Shown here: positions 1-5,834 of the stretch, piece after piece | Layout: each line of letters starts with the position of its first letter | Position numbering within the stretch: position 1 is the stretch's first letter | Assembly: GCA_030037185.1 (NCBI GenBank) | Contig: JASHRR010000567.1 | Location: 1 to 7,358, forward strand | Source of the DNA: Xanthobacteraceae bacterium | GTDB lineage: Bacteria; Pseudomonadota; Alphaproteobacteria; Rhizobiales; Xanthobacteraceae | DNA length: 7,358 nucleotides | Direction of reading: 5' to 3' | Position numbers and translations under genes: made by a program | The notes under the pieces: model-generated | Told to the model about the DNA's origin: nothing | The model's database searches: none | The model's input: the letters and a program-made list of their open reading frames with translations, nothing else

Positions 1-256
1 TGGCGGCAGCGGTAAGATCATCGAGCCACCAAGCCGTATCGAGACCGTTGATGCGCACGATCACTTCGCGAGCCCCGAAGCCGCCGGCTGCAATGGCCGC
101 CATGACCTGCCGGCGCGCCGTTTCTTTTGCATCCGGCGCCACCGCGTCCTCGAGATCGAGGATCACGGCATCGCAGGGCAGAGTCGTGGCCTTTTCCAGG
201 GCTCTGGCATTGGCGCCCGGCATATAGAGTACGCTGCGGCGTGGACGAATGGTCAT
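1..256 (-). CDS. CoA ester lyase, CitE-like (HpcH/HpaI aldolase family), N-terminal part
   Basis: The first 85 residues of a protein whose remainder lies beyond the left edge. Read on the minus strand from an ATG at 256-254 it begins MTIRPRRSVLYMPGANARAL. The R-S-V-L-Y-M-P-G opening (residues 7-14), the metal-region motif ILDLEDAVAPDAK (32-44) and VRINGLDT (67-74, with the CoA-ester-binding Arg68) are typical of the CitE/malyl-CoA lyase superfamily, TIM-barrel enzymes that cleave or hydrolyse 3-hydroxyacyl-CoA esters such as malyl-, citramalyl- or beta-methylmalyl-CoA. The N-terminus looks closer to CitE and the (3S)-malyl-CoA thioesterase (Mcl2) type than to Mcl1, but the active-site C-terminal half is missing, so the substrate cannot be assigned. 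No strong Shine-Dalgarno is visible before this ATG. The gene is divergent from the DUF429 gene. The mesaconyl-CoA hydratase-like gene at the other edge makes a role in C2 or dicarboxylic acyl-CoA metabolism plausible. Confidence 0.88.
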   Translation of the reverse strand, partial: MTIRPRRSVLYMPGANARALEKATTLPCDAVILDLEDAVAPDAKETARRQVMAAIAAGGFGAREVIVRINGLDTAWWLDDLTAAA

Positions 257-462
257 GGTGGAATCCGCGTCATCATTGGAGTTGGGGTGTTCGCCCGCCT
301 TTTTCGGCGGTGCTTTCCAGCAAAAGCGAGCCGGCAAGGCGGCCCCCACCGTGCCTTCCTTTGGGAGAGGGTCGCGAATCGAGAATGCAAGGTATGCACC
401 AGCTTTCGCCACGCGACGTTATCGCCCGGCTTGCGGGGAGGACAAGGGATGAGGCAGCAGCG
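257..462. other. Divergent intergenic region, CoA ester lyase / DUF429
   Basis: About 206 bases separate the two divergent starts and must hold the promoters of both genes. I could not pick convincing -35/-10 pairs on either strand. The stretch around 341-372 is C-rich followed by TTTGGGAGAGGGTCGCGAA, which resembles half of the GC-rich palindromic intergenic elements common in Bradyrhizobium-type genomes; this is an impression, not an alignment. The DUF429 reading frame stays open through this region on the plus strand, but its translation there is not protein-like. Confidence 0.5.
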
Positions 463-1194
463 ATGGGGCTGAGGTGGGTAGCGGGGGTGGATGGTTGCCG
501 GGCCGGGTGGGTCGCGGCATTCATCAGCCCGGACCAGGAGGGCGTCCGGCTTCGCGTCATCGAGCGTTTCACCGAAATTTTTGCCGCGCCCGAACAGCCC
601 TGCATCATTGCGGTGGATATTCCGGTCGGGCTGCCGGCCTGCACCGGACCGCGCGGGCGCGGGCCGGAACGCGCCGTGAGGCCGCTTCTGGGCGAGCGGC
701 AATCATCGGTTTTCACCGTACCGTCCCGCCCGGCAATTTATGCGCTGGACTACCGCGAAGCCTGCCGCGTGGCCTTGGAAACCTCCGACCCGCCCAAGAA
801 AGTATCCAAGCAGCTCTTCATGATCGCTCCGAAGATCCGGGAGGTCGACGAGACGCTGCGCAACGCACCGTCGCTGGCCAGCCGGGTTTTCGAGGTTCAT
901 CCGGAGGTCGCATTCTGGCGGCTCAACGGCAACCGGGCGTTACCAGAACCCAAAAAGGTCAAGGGGCGTGCCTGTGCGCCCGGTCTCGCATTGCGGCGCA
1001 GGCTGCTCGCCCAGCACGGGTTTTCCGAGGCCGCGACAGAGGCGGCCGCGCCGTTGGGCGCGGCCATCGGCGATGTGCTCGACGCGCTCGCCTGTGCGGC
1101 GATCGCGCGACGCCTGCTTGCGGGCCTCGCCGTCCCTTTTCCCGACCCGCCGTTGCGTGATGAATTCGGATTGCCGGTCGCGATCTGGGCGTAA
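463..1194 (+). CDS. DUF429 domain-containing protein (predicted RNase H-like fold)
   Basis: A 243-residue protein of the DUF429 family, about the usual family length. The signature GVDGCRAGW (residues 8-16) with Asp10, the second strand IIAVDIPVGLP (48-58) with Asp52, FEVHPEVAFWRL (143-154) with Glu144, and the C-terminal GDVLDALACA (203-212) supply the acidic residues expected of an RNase H-like fold. The family is often called a predicted nuclease, but its biological role and substrate are not established. The ATG at 463 was chosen because it lies just before the first core strand and has GAGG at 451-454 with an 8-nt spacer. In-frame ATGs at 385 and 394 would add 26 or 23 residues and cannot be excluded. 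The open frame back to 127 looks spurious. The gene is alone on its strand and converges with asd, so neighbours give no functional clue. Confidence 0.87.
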   Translation: MGLRWVAGVDGCRAGWVAAFISPDQEGVRLRVIERFTEIFAAPEQPCIIAVDIPVGLPACTGPRGRGPERAVRPLLGERQSSVFTVPSRPAIYALDYREACRVALETSDPPKKVSKQLFMIAPKIREVDETLRNAPSLASRVFEVHPEVAFWRLNGNRALPEPKKVKGRACAPGLALRRRLLAQHGFSEAATEAAAPLGAAIGDVLDALACAAIARRLLAGLAVPFPDPPLRDEFGLPVAIWA

Positions 1195-1319
1195 ACGCCG
1201 TTCCCGTTTGCGCTCGCGGTGAGAGGGCAAACCAACAGCCCCTGTCCGGCCGAGCCGGCTGAGCAAGCAGAGCGCTGGCCCGGCCACATGCGACTGCCCT
1301 GCCGGGCGGTCCGGACGAT
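1195..1319. terminator. Convergent gap DUF429/asd with weak hairpins
   Basis: The 125 bases between the two stop codons must terminate transcription from both sides. Two short dyads are visible: CCGGC-cga-GCCGG at 1246-1258, and the near-palindrome TGGCC-c-GGCCA at 1276-1286. Neither is followed by a T-run on either strand, so classical intrinsic termination is not supported; Rho-dependent ending is equally possible. Confidence 0.25.
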
Positions 1320-2354
1320 TCACGCCGCCTTCTGTTTGGCCTGGATCAGCTTGCGCTCGATCAGGCATTCGGCGATCTGAATCGCATTGAGGGCCGCGCC
1401 CTTGCGCAGGTTGTCGGAGACGCACCAAAGCACCAGCCCGTTGTCAACGGTCGGGTCTTCACGAATACGGCTGATATAGGTCGCATTTTCGCCAACACAT
1501 TCGTGCGGCGTGACGTAGCCGCCGGGCTCGTGCCTGTCGATAACGAGGCAACCCGGGGCGCTGCTCAGGATCGCACGCGCTTCGTCGGCCGAGATCGGCT
1601 TCTCGAACTCGATGTTGACGGCCTCCGAGTGGCCGATGAACACCGGCACTCTGACGCAGGTGGCAACAAGCTTGATTTTCGGGTCGAGGATTTTCTTTGT
1701 CTCGACCACCATCTTCCATTCTTCCTTGGTGAAGCCGTCGTCCATGAAGGCGTCGATTTGGGGGATCAGGTTGAAGGCGATGCGCTTGGGAAATCTCGTA
1801 TTTTCGATCTCGCTGGCGGTAAACACCGCCCTCGTCTGGCCGAACAGCTCGTCCATCGCGTCCTTGCCGGCGCCGGAAACCGACTGGTAGGTGGCGACCA
1901 CCACCCGGGTGATTCGCGCATGGTGGTGGAGCGGCTTGAGGGCGACCACCAGCTGGGCCGTCGAGCAGTTCGGATTGGCGATAATGCCCTTCTTCTGAAA
2001 CCCCGCGACTGCGTCGGCGTTTACCTCGGGAACGATCAACGGCACATCGGGGTCCATCCGCCAACACGACGAATTATCGATGACGACCGCGCCTTGTGCA
2101 GCAATGCGCGGCGACCAGTCCTTTGACACTGCCGAGCCGGCCGACATCAGACAGATATCCACGTCGGAAAAATCGCAATGATCCAGAGCCTTAACCTTGA
2201 GGGTCCGGTCCCCGTAGGAGACCTCCACGCCGACGCTTTTGCGCGAGGCCAGGGGGACCAGTTCGTCGGCCGGGAAAGCGCGTTCAGCCAGTATGCTGAG
2301 CATTTCGCGGCCCACATTACCGGTGGCGCCAGCGACAGCGACCTTGAAACCCAT
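1320..2354 (-). CDS. asd: Aspartate-semialdehyde dehydrogenase
   Basis: A 344-residue enzyme that reduces 4-aspartyl phosphate with NADPH to aspartate-4-semialdehyde, the branch point to lysine/diaminopimelate, methionine and threonine, in the cytosol. The N-terminal Rossmann motif is GATGNVG (residues 9-15). NPNCSTAQLV (127-136) carries the catalytic Cys130, TYQSVSGAGKDAMDEL (155-170) has the conserved Gln157, and RVPVFIGHSEAVNIEF (235-250) holds the substrate-binding Arg235 and the general-base His242. The start is the ATG at 2354, which has GGAG 7 nt upstream and gives the normal family length. The open frame runs on to 2570, but the extra 72 residues are translated repeat-like intergenic DNA. 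The gene ends with TGA and converges with the DUF429 gene. No feedback or attenuation signal is proven, though the upstream region holds competing hairpins. Confidence 0.97.
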   Translation of the reverse strand: MGFKVAVAGATGNVGREMLSILAERAFPADELVPLASRKSVGVEVSYGDRTLKVKALDHCDFSDVDICLMSAGSAVSKDWSPRIAAQGAVVIDNSSCWRMDPDVPLIVPEVNADAVAGFQKKGIIANPNCSTAQLVVALKPLHHHARITRVVVATYQSVSGAGKDAMDELFGQTRAVFTASEIENTRFPKRIAFNLIPQIDAFMDDGFTKEEWKMVVETKKILDPKIKLVATCVRVPVFIGHSEAVNIEFEKPISADEARAILSSAPGCLVIDRHEPGGYVTPHECVGENATYISRIREDPTVDNGLVLWCVSDNLRKGAALNAIQIAECLIERKLIQAKQKAA

Positions 2355-2361
2355 ATCGGTT

Positions 2362-2365
2362 CTCC
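2362..2365 (-). promoter_or_regulatory. Ribosome binding site fixing the asd start
   Basis: GGAG on the minus strand lies 7 nt before the ATG at 2354. It decides between this start, the in-frame ATG 18 nt further upstream (2372-2370) and the long extension to 2570. The preceding GGGUU (2370-2366) is complementary to AACCC at 2396-2392, so the site could be partly occluded in the RNA. Confidence 0.7.
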
Positions 2366-2379
2366 AACCCATTGTGAAG

Positions 2380-2394
2380 CCCGCATAGGGCGGG
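2380..2394 (-). repeat. Short hairpin close to the asd start
   Basis: A 5-bp perfect inverted repeat, CCCGC/GCGGG, with a 5-nt loop. Its asd-distal edge lies 40 nt from the ATG. If transcribed it lies in the asd leader just before the ribosome binding site. Its 2389-2396 side can pair alternatively with 2437-2444. Confidence 0.55.
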
Positions 2395-2420
2395 TTGTCT
2401 TCGACCTGCCATCTCCCCGT

Positions 2421-2446
2421 GCGGCGGGTCAGAGAAAACCCGCCGC
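2421..2446 (-). repeat. Strong 9-bp hairpin upstream of asd
   Basis: GCGGCGGGT (2421-2429) and ACCCGCCGC (2438-2446) are perfect reverse complements separated by an 8-nt loop. On the asd-sense strand the hairpin would be followed by CACGGGGAGATGG rather than a T-run, so it is not a classical terminator. It could be a leader structure, a protein target or a repeat remnant. Confidence 0.65.
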
Positions 2447-2472
2447 CGGCCGCTGCTACCTCCACCGCCCCC

Positions 2473-2489
2473 CTCCCCGCAAGTGGGAG
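2473..2489. repeat. Small GC-rich palindrome
   Basis: CTCCC-cgcaagt-GGGAG, a 5-bp stem with a 7-nt loop. It shares the C-rich/GCAAG/G-rich layout with a second intergenic palindrome at 5816-5830, suggesting copies of one degenerate intergenic element. Confidence 0.4.
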
Positions 2490-2707
2490 ACGACCGGGAG
2501 CCCCTGCGCTTCTAGTCGGGAGCGCCCGAGGATTCAACGACAGCGCTGCGCATCGGCTCCGCAGGAGCACCGACGGCCGCGCATGCGTGAGTTGCCGAAT
2601 TGCAACACGCTGTCGCCGCCACCAAATAGTTTTATTCGTGCACTATCTTGGATATGGACTTGCAGCTAATGTCGGTCGTTCGTTCGTCCGCTAGCGGGGG
2701 ATTGCAC

Positions 2708-3088
2708 ATGCAAACCAACAAGGTTTCGGCCATCACGGCGGCGGTCGTTGCCACTGCGGCGGTGCTGTTTGCGACAGCGCCGTCCCGAAGCCAGACGGCA
2801 CCGCCGGCGCGCCCCGCTCCCGCCCCTCGTGCGGCGGTTGCCGCGCGTCCGCCTGCTCCGGCGCGTCCGCCCGCCACCGTGACGGTGCGCAAGCGGTCCT
2901 TTCTCGATCCGGGTACCGAGACCAAGACCCGCCGCGAGCATGACCTCGATTACGCCCAGCCGGATTTCGAATACGGGTACTCGCCGATGAGGAATTCCAC
3001 GCTGTTCACCAATGGCCCCTCTCTGCCATTCACTCACGATCGCATGCCGTTCCCGACTTGTCTCGATTTGGCAGGGTTCTGCCAGTAG
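2708..3088 (+). CDS. Small predicted exported Pro/Ala-rich protein, function unknown
   Basis: A 126-residue protein that I do not recognise. The N-terminus MQTNK is followed by a hydrophobic stretch (about residues 7-24, rich in Ala and Val) and then SRSQTAPPA, which fits a Sec signal peptide cleaved somewhere near residues 24-31. Residues 30-56 form a low-complexity Pro/Ala/Arg linker. The rest (57-126) is polar with aromatic residues, including LDYAQPDFEYGYSPM (80-94), and ends in FPTCLDLAGFCQ, whose two cysteines (118 and 125) could form a disulfide in the periplasm. The ATG at 2708 has a GGGGG run (2696-2700) 7 nt upstream and begins directly with the signal sequence. The in-frame ATG at 2648 would add 20 residues ahead of it and is less likely. 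It stands alone, divergent from asd and convergent with leuB. Confidence 0.72.
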   Translation: MQTNKVSAITAAVVATAAVLFATAPSRSQTAPPARPAPAPRAAVAARPPAPARPPATVTVRKRSFLDPGTETKTRREHDLDYAQPDFEYGYSPMRNSTLFTNGPSLPFTHDRMPFPTCLDLAGFCQ

Positions 3089-3205
3089 ATGTCGCTCGGG
3101 CCGGGCAAGGGTCGACACCGGTGCCCTGTTTGGCGTGCCCCTGACCCTGCCGCACTGACGCTGCGGTAATGTCCCACTGGCGGAACTGGCGCGCATCATG
3201 CGCCA
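3089..3205. terminator. Convergent gap, small protein / leuB, with inverted repeats
   Basis: The gap contains AGGGTC (3108-3113) and GACCCT (3143-3148), which could close a large stem-loop after the plus-strand gene, and TGGCGC (3187-3192) with GCGCCA (3200-3205), a 6-bp stem with a 7-nt loop that abuts the leuB stop codon. No T-run follows either one on the relevant strand, so termination is possible but not shown. Confidence 0.35.
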
Positions 3206-4318
3206 TCAGGCCGCCAATCGATCGAGCTCGCGCACAACGGCGGTTCCCATTTCGGCGGTGCCGACCACCGTCATGCCCTCAGATTCGATGTCGGAAGTCC
3301 GCAAACCCGTAGCCAGCGCGGCCGCGATCGCCTGATCGACGAGATCGGCCGCCCGCGCCATTGCGAACGAATAGCGCAACGCCATGGCAAACGACGCCAG
3401 CATGGCGATCGGATTGGCGAGGCCCTTGCCGGCGATATCGGGAGCCGAGCCGTGCACCGGCTCGTAGAGGGCCCGGCGTTTGTGGGTCTTGGCGTCAATC
3501 TCGCCGAGCGAGGCGGATGGCAGCATGCCGAGCGAGCCGGTGAGCATTGCGGCGACATCCGACAGCACGTCGCCGAACAGATTGTCGGTGACGATGACGT
3601 CGAATTGCTTCGGCCAGCGGACCAGCTGCATGGCGCCGGCGTCCGCCAGCTGATGTTCGAGCTTTACATCCTTGAACTCGCGCGCGTGCACCTGATTGAC
3701 GACCTCGTGCCACAGCACGCCTGTTTTCATCACGTTGCGCTTTTCCATGGAGGTGAGCTTGTTGCGCCGCGTGCGCGCAAGCTCGAAGCCGACCCGGGCG
3801 ATGCGTTCGATCTCGTAGGTGTCGTAGACCTGCGTGTCGATGGCGCGTTTCTGGCCGTTGCCAAGGTCCGTTATGGTCTTGGGCTCCCCGAAATAGACGC
3901 CGCCGGTCAGCTCGCGGACGATGACGATGTCAAGGCCGTCAACCACCTCGCGCTTCAGGCTCGAGGAACAGGCCAAGGCCGGGTAGCAGATTGCCGGACG
4001 GAGGTTGGCGAACAGACCAAGCTCCTTGCGCAGCCTTAACAATCCGGCCTCGGGACGGGCCTCGTAGGCAACCCCATCCCAGTTGGGGCCGCCGACCGCC
4101 CCGAACATCACCGCGTCGGCCTCTAGCGCCTGCGCCATGGTGGTTTCGGTTATCGCAACCTGATGGACGTCGTAGGCGGCGCCGCCGACAAGGGCTTCCT
4201 CGGTCTCGAACTGCCCGAGCCCGCGGGCATTCATCCAGTCGATCAGCTTCTTCATCTCGGCCATGACCTCAGGGCCGATACCGTCGCCGGGAAGAAGGAG
4301 GAGCTTGTGGGTGGGCAC
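3206..4318 (-). CDS. leuB: 3-isopropylmalate dehydrogenase
   Basis: A 370-residue NAD-dependent decarboxylating dehydrogenase that converts 3-isopropylmalate to 2-oxoisocaproate in leucine synthesis, in the cytosol. [10 protein letters not shown] (9-18) opens the fold. Substrate residues fit the family pattern: Arg97 and Arg107 ([13 protein letters not shown]), Arg135 and Tyr142 in [12 protein letters not shown], Lys198 in RNVMKTG, and metal ligands Asp226, Asp250 and Asp254 ([10 protein letters not shown]). The NAD-binding loop is [18 protein letters not shown] (286-303). Length is normal. The start is a GTG at 4318-4316 with GAGG 8 nt upstream; no ATG suits the N-terminus better. It is the last gene of a minus-strand series behind the acetyltransferase, with a 108-nt gap that may hold its own promoter. 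leuC and leuD are not in the window. Confidence 0.97.
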   Translation of the reverse strand: MPTHKLLLLPGDGIGPEVMAEMKKLIDWMNARGLGQFETEEALVGGAAYDVHQVAITETTMAQALEADAVMFGAVGGPNWDGVAYEARPEAGLLRLRKELGLFANLRPAICYPALACSSSLKREVVDGLDIVIVRELTGGVYFGEPKTITDLGNGQKRAIDTQVYDTYEIERIARVGFELARTRRNKLTSMEKRNVMKTGVLWHEVVNQVHAREFKDVKLEHQLADAGAMQLVRWPKQFDVIVTDNLFGDVLSDVAAMLTGSLGMLPSASLGEIDAKTHKRRALYEPVHGSAPDIAGKGLANPIAMLASFAMALRYSFAMARAADLVDQAIAAALATGLRTSDIESEGMTVVGTAEMGTAVVRELDRLAA

Positions 4319-4366
4319 GGCGCAGACCTCGCATGGCAGGGGTGGGGCGATTGATGACGGCGCGAA

Positions 4367-4395
4367 TTGCTAAATGGCGGTCGCGCGCTTGGCAA
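4367..4395 (-). promoter_or_regulatory. Candidate leuB promoter
   Basis: On the minus strand TTGCCA (4395-4390, 5 of 6 against TTGACA) is followed after 17 nt by TAGCAA (4372-4367, 3 of 6 against TATAAT), about 49 nt before the GTG start. The spacing is ideal but the -10 match is poor. I saw no leader peptide with a run of leucine codons and no terminator-like hairpin between it and leuB. Confidence 0.3.
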
Positions 4396-4426
4396 GGCGG
4401 CAAGGCCGGTGCCGGTTCATGCCTCT

Positions 4427-4900
4427 TTAGCGCACGACACCCGGCAAAAGGTGCTTGCGATACTGGACGAAGCCGGAGCGCTCGGCGATACGGTCGTAGA
4501 GGTGCATCGCGGTCGCGTTCGTTTCGTGGGTCAGCCAGTAGACCCGCGCGCAGCCGTCACGGGAAGCCTCCGCATAAACGTGTTCGATCAGTTTACGGCC
4601 GATGCCCGAGCCGCGACGCGCCGGGGACACGAAAAGATCCTGAAGATAGCAATAGTCACCGGTGGTCCAGCAGGAACGGTGGCGGATGTGATGAACAAGG
4701 CCGACGGCGGCCGCCCCATTCCACGCGAGCGCCCCGGCAACCGGCTCGGCCGGATCGAGCAGCCGCGCCCAGGTCGAAGCCGAAACCTCCGGCGCGATAT
4801 CGACTTCGTAGAAGGCCTGATAACCGAGCCACAGAGGAAGCCAGGCCGCGTGGTCCTCTGGCCGCAGCGCACGGATGCGGGTTTCGGGATTGTCCGGCAC
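4427..4900 (-). CDS. GNAT family N-acetyltransferase
   Basis: A 157-residue protein of the Gcn5-related acetyltransferase fold, transferring an acyl group from CoA to an amine; the acceptor is unknown. ETRIRALRPEDHAAW (6-20) is the usual first strand and helix. DYCYLQDLFVSPARRGSGIGRKLIEH contains strand 4 and motif A (82-107), where R-R-G-S-G-I-G (95-101) is the acetyl-CoA pyrophosphate loop. VYWLTHETNATAMHLYDRI (120-138) is motif B with the Asn and Tyr typical of the family, and ERSGFVQYRK closes the fold. The start is a GTG at 4900-4898, chosen because GGGAG lies 7 nt upstream and the domain begins immediately; the frame open to 5254 is a shadow of the upstream gene. It lies between the Moco gene and leuB on the same strand with gaps of about 110 nt on each side, so co-transcription is possible but not implied. 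Confidence 0.92.
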   Translation of the reverse strand: MPDNPETRIRALRPEDHAAWLPLWLGYQAFYEVDIAPEVSASTWARLLDPAEPVAGALAWNGAAAVGLVHHIRHRSCWTTGDYCYLQDLFVSPARRGSGIGRKLIEHVYAEASRDGCARVYWLTHETNATAMHLYDRIAERSGFVQYRKHLLPGVVR

Positions 4901-4907
4901 GTTCTCT

Positions 4908-4912
4908 CTCCC
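4908..4912 (-). promoter_or_regulatory. Ribosome binding site fixing the GTG start of the acetyltransferase
   Basis: GGGAG on the minus strand is 7 nt from the GTG at 4900. It is the main reason for preferring this start over the 118-residue longer open frame, whose extra part overlaps the Moco oxidoreductase gene. Confidence 0.7.
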
Positions 4913-4933
4913 GCTTCGTTCTCCGGGCACACG

Positions 4934-4947
4934 CGGCGTTAACGCCG
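4934..4947. promoter_or_regulatory. 14-bp perfect palindrome, possible operator
   Basis: CGGCGTTAACGCCG is identical to its reverse complement and lies 34 nt upstream of the acetyltransferase start, in the 113-nt gap after the Moco gene. With no loop it looks more like a dimeric protein-binding site than an RNA hairpin. No regulator is known to me for this exact sequence. Confidence 0.35.
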
Positions 4948-5013
4948 GTGAGGCCGCTCGCGAAGGTCGGCAGGAAAATAGCGGTGGCTGTGCCCAATAG
5001 GAAGCGGGGCGAT

Positions 5014-5787
5014 CTAAATGCCGCTGAACCAGTTGTAACCGCGATCTTCCCAGTAGCCGCCGAGGTCCTTGTTCAAGACATGCATGCCGATCACGTATTT
5101 GGGGTTCTTGAATCCGAGCTTGGTCGGTATCCTGATCTTCATCGGGAAACCGTACTTGCGCGGGAGGATTTCGTTGTCGAACTTGAAGGTCATCTGGGTC
5201 TGCGGATGCAGCGCGGTCGGCATGTCGATCGTGTTGGAATAGCCCTCGGCACATTGGAACCAGACATATTTGGCCGTCAGGTCGGCGCCCACGCGCTTGA
5301 GGAAATCACGCAGCGGGGTGCCGGTCCACGATCCGATGGCGCTCCAGCCTTCGACGCAGACATGCCGGGTAATCTGTTTCTCCTGCGGCAATGCGTATAG
5401 CTCTTCAAGCGTCCACGGCTTCTTGTTGTCGACGAGCCCGCCGACCTCGAGCATGTAGGTTGCTTCGTCGATCTCCGGCGCGTCCTCCTCCGGATAGTAG
5501 CCGTTGAACGGGAACGGGCGCGTGATTGCGCTTTCCGGGTAGGTGGGGGCGAGCTTGTTGGGGTTGAAAATCAAGCCCTGAACGCGGTCGTTGAAGCGCG
5601 AAATCGCCAGTAAGGCCTTGGCGGCGCTCTCCTCGTCGATGATGTCGCACCCTGTCAACATGGTGATGGCGCCAAGGCTGGCGCCGCCGCGCAGGAACAG
5701 CCGGCGCGCCGGATCGGGAATGAGCTTCGCGGCATCTTTGATCAAAAGCTTGGGATCGACCCCTGGAATGCGTGTTTTAACCTTCAT
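5014..5787 (-). CDS. Tat-exported molybdopterin oxidoreductase, sulfite oxidase/YedY superfamily
   Basis: A 257-residue single-Moco-domain protein of the sulfite oxidase/YedY (MsrP) superfamily (COG2041 type). Residues 28-34, ARRLFLR, form a twin-arginine motif after a 27-residue n-region, followed by a short hydrophobic stretch and LTGC (44-47), which fits a lipobox, so the mature protein may be a lipoprotein starting at Cys47. TRHVCVEGWSAIGSWTG (140-156) holds Cys144, the expected Mo-ligating cysteine. TYMLEVGGLVD and PWTLEELYALP (124-134) are the preceding family blocks, and GYWEDRGYNWFSGI forms the C-terminus. Substrate is unknown; methionine or other S-/N-oxides and sulfite are candidates from the superfamily. 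The ATG at 5787 has GGGGAG 6 nt upstream. It lies 47 nt after the cytochrome b gene and is surely co-transcribed with it. It is not confidently msrP because the usual MsrQ partner is absent. Confidence 0.9.
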   Translation of the reverse strand: MKVKTRIPGVDPKLLIKDAAKLIPDPARRLFLRGGASLGAITMLTGCDIIDEESAAKALLAISRFNDRVQGLIFNPNKLAPTYPESAITRPFPFNGYYPEEDAPEIDEATYMLEVGGLVDNKKPWTLEELYALPQEKQITRHVCVEGWSAIGSWTGTPLRDFLKRVGADLTAKYVWFQCAEGYSNTIDMPTALHPQTQMTFKFDNEILPRKYGFPMKIRIPTKLGFKNPKYVIGMHVLNKDLGGYWEDRGYNWFSGI

Positions 5788-5834
5788 CCGAGTCTCCCCT
5801 TTCGCGATAGTCCCTCACCTGCAAGCAGGGGCCT
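5788..5834 (-). repeat. Short spacer with palindrome between cytochrome b and Moco genes
   Basis: The 47-nt spacer includes CCTGC-aa-GCAGG (5818-5829) and the Moco gene's Shine-Dalgarno GGGGAG (5799-5794). The palindrome resembles the one at 2473-2489 in layout and could lower or tune expression of the second gene, which is inference only. Confidence 0.4.

Larger units (their letters stand above)
2355..2707. other. Divergent intergenic region asd / small exported protein
   Basis: A 353-base gap without a credible gene. The asd-proximal half (about 2370-2500) is GC-rich and full of inverted repeats: CCCGC-5-GCGGG (2380-2394), a 9-bp stem (2421-2446) and CTCCC-7-GGGAG (2473-2489). The other half (2590-2660) is more AT-rich, as a promoter would be, and includes the dyad GTTGC-6-GCAAC at 2591-2606 followed by AAATAGTTTTATT at 2624-2636. 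I could not assign a confident -35/-10 pair. The GC-rich part resembles degenerate intergenic palindromic repeats of Bradyrhizobium-like genomes, by general appearance only. Confidence 0.55.

Noticed and set aside
127..462. Upstream extension of the DUF429 reading frame on the plus strand
   Set aside because: The frame is open because of high GC, but the translation is Trp/Arg/Pro-rich and unlike any domain, overlaps the lyase gene antisense, and the family begins right after the ATG at 463.
1503..2126. 207-codon plus-strand ORF opposite asd
   Set aside because: It lies wholly within asd on the other strand; its sequence mirrors asd codons and shows no independent domain.
2355..2460. Lysine or SAM riboswitch upstream of asd
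   Set aside because: The region is too short and simple for a lysine aptamer, and no conserved aptamer core is recognisable; only generic hairpins can be supported.
2355..2570. 72-residue N-terminal extension of Asd
   Set aside because: The extra residues come from repeat-like intergenic DNA, there is a good ribosome site before the ATG at 2354, and the resulting 344 residues is the normal length.
4319..4426. Leucine attenuator or leader peptide before leuB
   Set aside because: No short ORF with consecutive leucine codons and no terminator/antiterminator pair is visible in the gap.
4333..5400. 355-codon plus-strand ORF
   Set aside because: It is antisense to the acetyltransferase and the Moco gene, has Arg-rich low-complexity translation and no recognisable motif, and is a typical GC-rich shadow frame.
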